Of a stretch of 64,000 bases of DNA, positions 58,534 through 64,000 are shown in pieces; the first letter of the stretch is position 1; each line of letters begins with the position of its first letter. This DNA is from Hyphomonas sp. L-53-1-40 (GTDB taxonomy: Bacteria > Pseudomonadota > Alphaproteobacteria > Caulobacterales > Hyphomonadaceae). The translations under genes and the position numbers were made by a program. Under the pieces are notes generated by a model. That model saw only the letters and a list, made by a program, of their open reading frames with translations, had not been told where the DNA came from and did no database searches. The stretch spans positions 248,001 through 312,000 of the forward strand of contig NZ_AWFI01000012.1 in NCBI RefSeq assembly GCF_000682775.1, read 5' to 3'.

Positions 58534-60480
58534 TTACCGGTTCTTTCGGTTATCGATCAGGTCATCAACAACTTCCGGTTCTGCCAATGTCGACGTGTCG
58601 CCAAGGTTTGAATACTCGTTCTCGGCAATCTTGCGCAGGATACGACGCATTATCTTGCCAGACCGTGTCTTGGGCAGACCGGGCGCGATCTGGATAAGGT
58701 CAGGGCTCGCAATCGGACCGATTTCCTGGCGCACATGCTGGATCAAATTCTTGACCAGCGCATCATCCACTTCGACGCCCTGACGCAATGTGACATAGGC
58801 ATAGATGCCCTGCCCCTTCACATCATGTGGATAGCCAACCACAGCGGCCTCTGCCACCGCATCATGACTGACCAGTGCGCTTTCGACTTCGGCGGTACCC
58901 ATGCGATGGCCAGAGACATTGATCACGTCATCAACGCGGCCGGTGATCCAGTAGAAGCCATCCTCGTCGCGGCGGCAGCCATCGCCGGTAAAGTACGTGC
59001 CGGGATAGGCCGTAAAATACGTGTCGATGAATCGCTGATGATCGCCGTAGACCGTTCTCATTTGTCCCGGCCAACTATCCGTGATCAGCAGATTGCCATC
59101 GGCCGCGCCTTCCAATTCGTTACCGTCCGCGTCCACCAGCACTGGCTTCACGCCAAAGAAAGGATGGCTGCCAGCGCCAGGTTTCATATCGGTCGTGCCC
59201 GGCAACGGAACAATCATGGTGCCGCCTGTCTCGGTCTGCCACCATGTGTCAACAATCGGACACCGCGCTTCGCCTACGACGTGGAAATACCATTCCCATG
59301 CTTCCGGATTGATCGGCTCACCAACTGTTCCCAGCAAACGGATCGACTTGCGCGATGTCTTGTTTACCGGCGCTTCGCCCTCGCGCATCAGTGCGCGAAT
59401 AGCGGTTGGCGCGGTGTAGAAGATGGTAACGTTCTGCTCGTCGCAAACCTGCCAGAAACGCGAAGCATCCGGATAGGTCGGCACGCCTTCAAAGACGAGG
59501 CTTGTTGCGCCATTTGCCAGAGGTCCGTATACGATATATGTATGCCCGGTTACCCAACCAACATCTGCCGAACACCAGAACACATCATCTTCTTTGAGAT
59601 CGAAGACATACTCATGCGTCATTGACGCCCAGACAAGATAACCGCCAGTCGTATGCATCACGCCTTTCGGCTGCCCCGTCGAGCCAGATGTGTAGAGGAT
59701 GAAAAGAGGGTCTTCGGCATTCATCGGTTCGGGCGGACAATCGGCGGAAACGCCTTCAGCCGCCTCGTGCAGCCAATAGTCCCGCCCCTCCTCCATGTTG
59801 ACCTCAGCGCCTGTGCGCTTCACGACCAACATCTTCTCAACCATACCTCCGGCAATCTCGGCGGCCTTGTCGGCGTTTACTTTCAACGGCACACGGCGAC
59901 CACCCCGCACGCCTTCATCGGCTGTGATCAGGAATTTGGACTCGCAGTCGGTAATTCGCCCTGACAACGCTTCGGGGCTGAATCCCCCAAACACGATGGA
60001 ATGTACTGCGCCAATTCGCGTGCACGCCAGCATGGCATACGTGGCTTCGAGGATCATCGGCATGTAGATCGTGACGCGATCGCCCTTTTTTACACCCATC
60101 TTCTTCAGCACGTTTGCGAACTTGCAGACCGCAGCGTGCAACTGACGATAGGTCATCTTGTGGGTGTTGCCCGGCTCGTCGCCTTCCCAGATCAACGCGA
60201 CCTTGTCGCCACGCGTTTCCAAGTGGCGGTCAAGGCAGTTCGCCGACACGTTGAGGACACCATCAGAATACCATTTCACATGCAGGTCGCCCGTCTCCCA
60301 CGATACATCCTTTACAACCGTGTATGGCTTGATCCAGTCGAGCCGCTTGCCGTGCTCCCCCCAGAAAGCTTCCGGGTCTGAAATCGAGGCGGCATACATC
60401 TCTCGATATTTTTCCGGGCTCAGGTTCGCCTTTGCTGCGAACTCCGCCGGCACTGGATAGGTTTTCGCTGCGTCGCTCAT
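58534..60480 (-). CDS. acs: Acetyl-CoA synthetase
   Basis: 648 residues from the ATG at 60480 ([20 protein letters not shown]); the open frame extends 34 codons further but without homology. Seen: the adenylation loop [43 protein letters not shown], and the acetylation-regulated lysine in [13 protein letters not shown]. It activates acetate to acetyl-CoA. Upstream on the same strand is a damaged sodium/solute symporter with its DUF4212 partner, the usual acetate-uptake neighbour, across a 337-base gap. Confidence 0.95.
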   Translation of the reverse strand: MSDAAKTYPVPAEFAAKANLSPEKYREMYAASISDPEAFWGEHGKRLDWIKPYTVVKDVSWETGDLHVKWYSDGVLNVSANCLDRHLETRGDKVALIWEGDEPGNTHKMTYRQLHAAVCKFANVLKKMGVKKGDRVTIYMPMILEATYAMLACTRIGAVHSIVFGGFSPEALSGRITDCESKFLITADEGVRGGRRVPLKVNADKAAEIAGGMVEKMLVVKRTGAEVNMEEGRDYWLHEAAEGVSADCPPEPMNAEDPLFILYTSGSTGQPKGVMHTTGGYLVWASMTHEYVFDLKEDDVFWCSADVGWVTGHTYIVYGPLANGATSLVFEGVPTYPDASRFWQVCDEQNVTIFYTAPTAIRALMREGEAPVNKTSRKSIRLLGTVGEPINPEAWEWYFHVVGEARCPIVDTWWQTETGGTMIVPLPGTTDMKPGAGSHPFFGVKPVLVDADGNELEGAADGNLLITDSWPGQMRTVYGDHQRFIDTYFTAYPGTYFTGDGCRRDEDGFYWITGRVDDVINVSGHRMGTAEVESALVSHDAVAEAAVVGYPHDVKGQGIYAYVTLRQGVEVDDALVKNLIQHVRQEIGPIASPDLIQIAPGLPKTRSGKIMRRILRKIAENEYSNLGDTSTLAEPEVVDDLIDNRKNR

Positions 60481-60764
60481 GAATGGCTCTCCGTCTGGAA
60501 TGTTTTCTGTTCTCGCCTCAGAATGCATACTTTGCCGAGAAGGTGAACCGCTTGATCGGCCCATCTGCGTCTTGAATGCCATGCAGCAATCCCGTCCCCA
60601 ACGTCACGTGGGTGCAACCTCCCACGGATTGGCGCCAAAAACGGCCAGATAACCCGGATTGTCGATAAGCAGTGCCGAATAGCGACCGGGTTAAACCTGA
60701 TCTCATCCGAATCGTCCAGATTGGCGCAACTGAGTAGACCAATTTGTCTCTGCGACATCGACCT
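60481..60764. other. Leader stretch of acs, no gene seen
   Basis: About 280 bases between the acs start and the terminator of the symporter. No convincing ORF or RNA element is recognised. It must contain the acs promoter. Short open frames here run through the region without ribosome sites. Confidence 0.5.
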
Positions 60765-60802
60765 GAAAACGAAAATGGGTGGCCCTCTTCAGCGGGCCAC
60801 CC
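60765..60802 (-). terminator. Intrinsic terminator after the symporter gene
   Basis: GGGTGGCCC (60777-60785) and GGGCCACCC (60794-60802) form a perfect 9-base stem with an 8-base loop; on the minus strand it is followed by ATTTTCGTTTTC. It lies 16 bases after the symporter stop. Confidence 0.88.
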
Positions 60803-60817
60803 AGCAGTTTGACTAGA

Positions 60818-62567
60818 CTACTCCGCCGACATGGGCGCCATGCCTTCGTCTGCAATACCGTGAGATTTCCGGGTGCCCGGTACGCGAATATCCTCGACCA
60901 AATCTTGGATATCCTGGGGCGGTGGTGCCGTCATGAGGGCCACCACGACACCCACGGCCATCGACACGAACATGAACAGGAAACCTATACCTTCCGGCGA
61001 CACGCCAAACCACCAGTCTTCGGGGTCGGTGTTCACAAACTTGAAGTAGTAGATATAGCTGAACGTCGAGATCAGACCGGTCAACATCGAAGCGATGGCT
61101 CCTTCCCGGTTCATCCGCTTCCAGAATATGCCCAGAACGATCACAGGGAATAGCGACGCTGCAGCAAGGCCAAAGGCAAAGGCAACCACCTGCGCCACGA
61201 AGCCAAGCTTGGCGGTGTTCATGCCCATGATACCGGCCAGCACTACCGCCCCGGCGGCAGCGCCGCGCGCAGTCAGCAGCTCCTGCTGGTCGGTCATGTC
61301 CTTGAAGAAGGTCCGTCGACAGAGGTCATGACTGACTGAAGATGAGATCACCATCAACAATCCCGCCGCGGTAGACAGAGCGGCGGCGAGCCCAGGCCGG
61401 CAGATTTGCAATTGATGGATTGGCCATCACGAAGATGTCCCGATCAAGTTTGGTCACCTCATTGTCGTTGCCTGCCCGGTACTGCACGATACCATCACCA
61501 TTCTTGTCCGTGATGCCCAATAGCCCGGTCTTTTCCCAGTTCTTGAACCATTCGGGAATTGGCTTGCCGCCGTCTGCGACAATGGCCGCCGCCGCGGCAT
61601 CATAATCCGCATCGCTCGCAACATAGGTCGACTCATTCACCGTATCGATGAAGTTGAGCCGCGCGAAGGACGCAACTGCTGGCGCCGTCGTATAGAGCAG
61701 CGCTATGAAAACCAGCGCCCATCCGGCCGACACTCTGGCGGCGCCCGCGCTCGACACAGTGAAGAAGCGAATGATCACATGCGGCAACCCTGCCGTACCA
61801 AACATCAGCGCCCCAGTAATGGCGAAGATGTCGATCATCGATTTGTTGGATTGGGTGTATTCGAGAAAGCCCAGATCCTGCACCACCGTGTTCAACTTTT
61901 CGAGCATGGCCACATCCTCCCCCTTGACGTTCGAAATGAAGCCAAGCTGGGGAATGGGGTTTCCGGTGATGATCAGTGAAATGAAGACTGCCGGCACGGT
62001 GTAGGCAAATATCAGCACGCAATATTGTGCAACCTGCGTATAAGTAATGCCCTTCATTCCGCCGAGCACCGCGTAGACAAAGACAATACCCATCCCGACC
62101 ATGATTCCGGTGTTGAACTCGACGCCAAGGAAGCCTGAAAACGCCACGCCGACACCCTTCATCTGCCCGGCAATATATGTGAAGGATACGAACAAGGCAC
62201 AGATCACAGCGATCAGACGCGCCGCTGTCGAGTAATACCGGTCTCCCACAAAATCAGGCACGGTGAACTTTCCGAACTCACGCAGGAAGGGCGCCAATAG
62301 CAGGGCAAGCAATACATAGCCGCCGGTCCACCCCATCAGATAAACTGAGCCGCCATAGCCTAGAAACGCGATCAGGCCTGCCATGGAGAGGAATGAGGCC
62401 GCTGACATCCAGTCTGCCGCCGTCGCCATTCCGTTCACCATCGGATGAACATCGTGGCCAGCGACATAGAAATCATCGGTGGATGAAGCCCGCGCCCACA
62501 AGGCTATCGCGATGTAGGTGCCGAATGTGCCAACCACCCAAAAATAGGTCCAGAATTCTTCTCCCAT
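60818..62567 (-). pseudogene. Sodium/solute symporter (VC_2705 type), broken by a frameshifting deletion
   Basis: The first frame runs from 62567 for 392 codons of good symporter sequence (STDDFYVAGHDVHPMVNGMA, GLPHVIIRFFTV) to PSIANLPAW at about 61392. It then continues as unrelated residues to a stop at 61326. The second frame picks up at 61393 with GLAAALSTAAGLLMVISSSV and runs to 60818. Joined, they give about 583 residues of a complete symporter. In relatives about eight residues (a V/I-A-L-V-A-A-G helix part) stand between W and GLAAAL, so an estimated 26 bases are missing. This disrupts a membrane helix and the frame, so the gene is probably non-functional unless the assembly is wrong. 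Partner of DUF4212 and neighbour of acs: an acetate-type uptake module. Confidence 0.85.
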
Positions 62568-62571
62568 CGCC

Positions 62572-62838
62572 TCAGACCTCCAGCCCGTACTTCTTCTCCA
62601 ACCGAGCCATGGCGCGGCAGTAGTAGAAGATCAGTCCGACGAAGACGTAGATTGATCCATTCTGCGCAAACCAGAATCCCAGCGGGGCTCCGCCGATCGA
62701 CAGATTATCCAGCAGGTCCCGAAACAGGATGCCCGCCCCATATGACACCGCAAACCAGATGGCGAGCAGAGCGAGGGTGAGCCGAAGGACTTCGCGCCAA
62801 TACCCCTTGCCATCAATTTTCGTGTGAGTTTCCGACAC
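62572..62838 (-). CDS. DUF4212, small subunit of sodium/solute symporter
   Basis: 88 residues with two membrane helices (LRLTLALLAIWFAVSYGAGI and GSIYVFVGLIFYYCRAMARL). This family always precedes VC_2705-type symporters. GTG start preceded by GGGAGGAAAC. The symporter ATG follows four bases after its stop, so the pair was co-translated before the symporter was broken. Confidence 0.9.
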   Translation of the reverse strand: MSETHTKIDGKGYWREVLRLTLALLAIWFAVSYGAGILFRDLLDNLSIGGAPLGFWFAQNGSIYVFVGLIFYYCRAMARLEKKYGLEV

Positions 62839-63154
62839 GTGTTTCCTCCCATGACATTTTTGTCTTTGCGCCGTTCCGCAGTCTTGAAGCTGCCGGAAGC
62901 GGGAGGATTATGAAACCGGAATTTTGGCCTTGCAGTCTAATTGACTCAATTTCGGTGTCGCGGACCTTCCGGCTATTGCGCGCATGGCGCCATTCAGCAA
63001 TGCCACCCATGATGAGCCACCCTGACAGGATCAACCCACCCAGAAGATAGGCGTCACGAACACCAAGCCCCGGTTCCAGGATCGCGAATGCGGCCCGGAA
63101 CGCGAAAACCACTCCCATCAGGATGCCGAGAGAGATCATGATATGGTGCTTCAT
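62813..63154 (-). CDS. Possible small membrane protein
   Basis: 113 residues from the ATG at 63154 (MKHHIMISLGILMGVVFAFR), with two hydrophobic segments and a charged C-terminal half (EWRHARNSRKVRDTE). No family recognised. Its end overlaps DUF4212 by 26 bases, and the last third (RNGAKTKMSWEETRVG) looks like readthrough of non-coding sequence, so the true end may differ. Confidence 0.4.
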   Translation of the reverse strand: MKHHIMISLGILMGVVFAFRAAFAILEPGLGVRDAYLLGGLILSGWLIMGGIAEWRHARNSRKVRDTEIESIRLQGQNSGFIILPLPAASRLRNGAKTKMSWEETRVGNSHEN

Positions 63155-63377
63155 GTTGGTGAAAATCGCTGTCTGTTGGCCCACAATGATCTTAAGCGCC
63201 TGCCATGAGGTCGCAAGGCACAACTCTGGTCTGACACGCCCTGTCCCTGATGCCTTGCCAGCCCGCGCCTGATCGCATATACGCGCGCCTTCAGAAACGG
63301 CGGCGCAAGGCCGTTCGTGTCAGCTTCTTACCTCATCCCAAGATGGAGAGGCGGAGTCGAGGGCGAAAGGAAACCCC

Positions 63378-64000
63378 ATGTCGAAATCCAAGATTAGTTT
63401 CAATGTCGAACTGCGTGAGCGCGTAGGCACCGGCGGATCCCGCGCAGCACGTCGTGAAGGCCTCGTGCCCGGCGTTCTTTATGGTGGTGGTGAAGACCCC
63501 GTCGCGATCTCCCTGAAGCGCAACGAAGTGCTCAAGGCCATCGAAACCGGTCACTTTCTGTCGTCGACTGCAACACTCGTTCACAGGGGCGAGAAGCAGA
63601 TGGTGATCCCACAGGCGATCCAGATGCACCCGGTCTCCGATCAGCCCATGCACGTCGATCTGTTCCGCGTCAGCCGCGATCAGAAGATCAAGGTCGAAGT
63701 CCAGGTTCACTTCATCGGCGAAGAAGTTTCCCCTGGCCTCAAGAAGGGCGGCACGCTCAACGTGGTGCGTCACACGGTCGAACTTCTGGTTCCAGCCGGC
63801 AACATTCCGGAATCCCTGGAAGCAGACGTTTCCGAGTTGGAAGTCGGCGACAATGTGAAAATCTCCGACATCAAGTTGCCGGGCGATGCAGAGCCAACCA
63901 TCACCGACCGCGACTTCACGATCGCCACGATCGCTGGCCGTACGGCAACCACCGAAACCACGACGGAAGAAGGTGAAGAGGCCGAAGGCGAAGAGCCAGC
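63378..64000 (+). CDS. rplY: Ribosomal protein L25 (general stress protein Ctc type), 3' end cut
   Basis: Binds 5S rRNA in the large subunit. The ATG at 63378 follows AAAGGAAACCCC. Seen: ISFNVELRERVGTGGSRAAR at the start, LVPGVLYGGGEDPVAI, QAIQMHPVSDQPMHVDLFRV, and the C-terminal TL5/Ctc domain (GGTLNVVRHTVELLVPA, VGDNVKISDIKLP), then an acidic Thr/Glu-rich tail (EEGEEAEGEEP) that runs off the window. 207 residues visible; the stop lies outside. Confidence 0.95.
   Translation, partial: MSKSKISFNVELRERVGTGGSRAARREGLVPGVLYGGGEDPVAISLKRNEVLKAIETGHFLSSTATLVHRGEKQMVIPQAIQMHPVSDQPMHVDLFRVSRDQKIKVEVQVHFIGEEVSPGLKKGGTLNVVRHTVELLVPAGNIPESLEADVSELEVGDNVKISDIKLPGDAEPTITDRDFTIATIAGRTATTETTTEEGEEAEGEEP

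Noticed and set aside
60818..61411. Separate short transporter gene starting at 61411
   Set aside because: It is the C-terminal part of the symporter in a shifted frame; the TTG start lies inside the N-terminal part's coding sequence.
1..64000. CRISPR array or rRNA operon
   Set aside because: No regularly spaced repeats and no rRNA-like sequence seen.

Overview
The window joins two kinds of DNA at a tRNA-Asp(GTC) gene (35244-35320, minus strand). Left of the tRNA, 1 to about 35246 is the right-hand part of a large integrative and conjugative element (ICE); its other end lies before the window. Right of the tRNA is ordinary chromosome of an alphaproteobacterium. ChvG/ChvI, the FeS-type bacterial photolyase next to a ChrR-like cupin, the DUF4212/symporter pair and the overall codon use fit Alphaproteobacteria. 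A Hyphomonadaceae-like marine bacterium is my guess and no more than that.

ICE backbone: the end of a ParB-like gene, DUF736, an excisionase-like HTH protein, traF (S26 protease), a VirD2/TraI-type relaxase, traG (VirD4 coupling ATPase), a CopG-like protein, trbB-C-D-E-J-L-F-G-I (an IncP-type T4SS, with no trbK or trbH seen), DUF2274, a second DUF736, a small conserved protein, and a tyrosine integrase beside the tRNA. Genes in the backbone are packed with ATGA overlaps.

Cargo sits at three breaks in this backbone. (A) Between relaxase and traG: DUF6338 membrane protein with an overlapping proline/glycine-rich 57-residue protein, then YhaO-like nuclease and YhaN-like SMC ATPase, then an OLD-family ATPase/TOPRIM nuclease in antisense. 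(B) Between the CopG-like gene and trbB: a 1673-residue DUF4011 helicase with a C-terminal Vsr-like nuclease, and a small gene split by an in-frame TAA. (C) Between the last backbone gene and the integrase: an sce7726-family protein with PD-(D/E)XK residues, converging on and overlapping a beta-family (sce7725-like) protein, which follows an XRE-ImmA/IrrE protein and a DUF6932 nucleotidyltransferase-like protein. All three look like genome-defence or mobile-element competition genes. Locus C, with a perfect 7+7 operator-like dyad before its first gene, is the best candidate for a poorly described system.

Chromosome: an AsmA protein; a GGDEF-EAL enzyme; a photo-oxidative stress operon (ChrR-like cupin, DUF6134, photolyase) preceded by an RpoE/ChrR-type promoter; a sulfur amino-acid operon (cysK, sseA, metC, plus an SLC13 permease); a quinone-type oxidoreductase; a small membrane protein; polA; a nitroreductase and a DUF4437 cupin divergent from an HxlR regulator; chvI and chvG separated by three genes; acs; an Na+/solute symporter broken by an apparent 26-base deletion, with its DUF4212 partner; and rplY running off the right edge.
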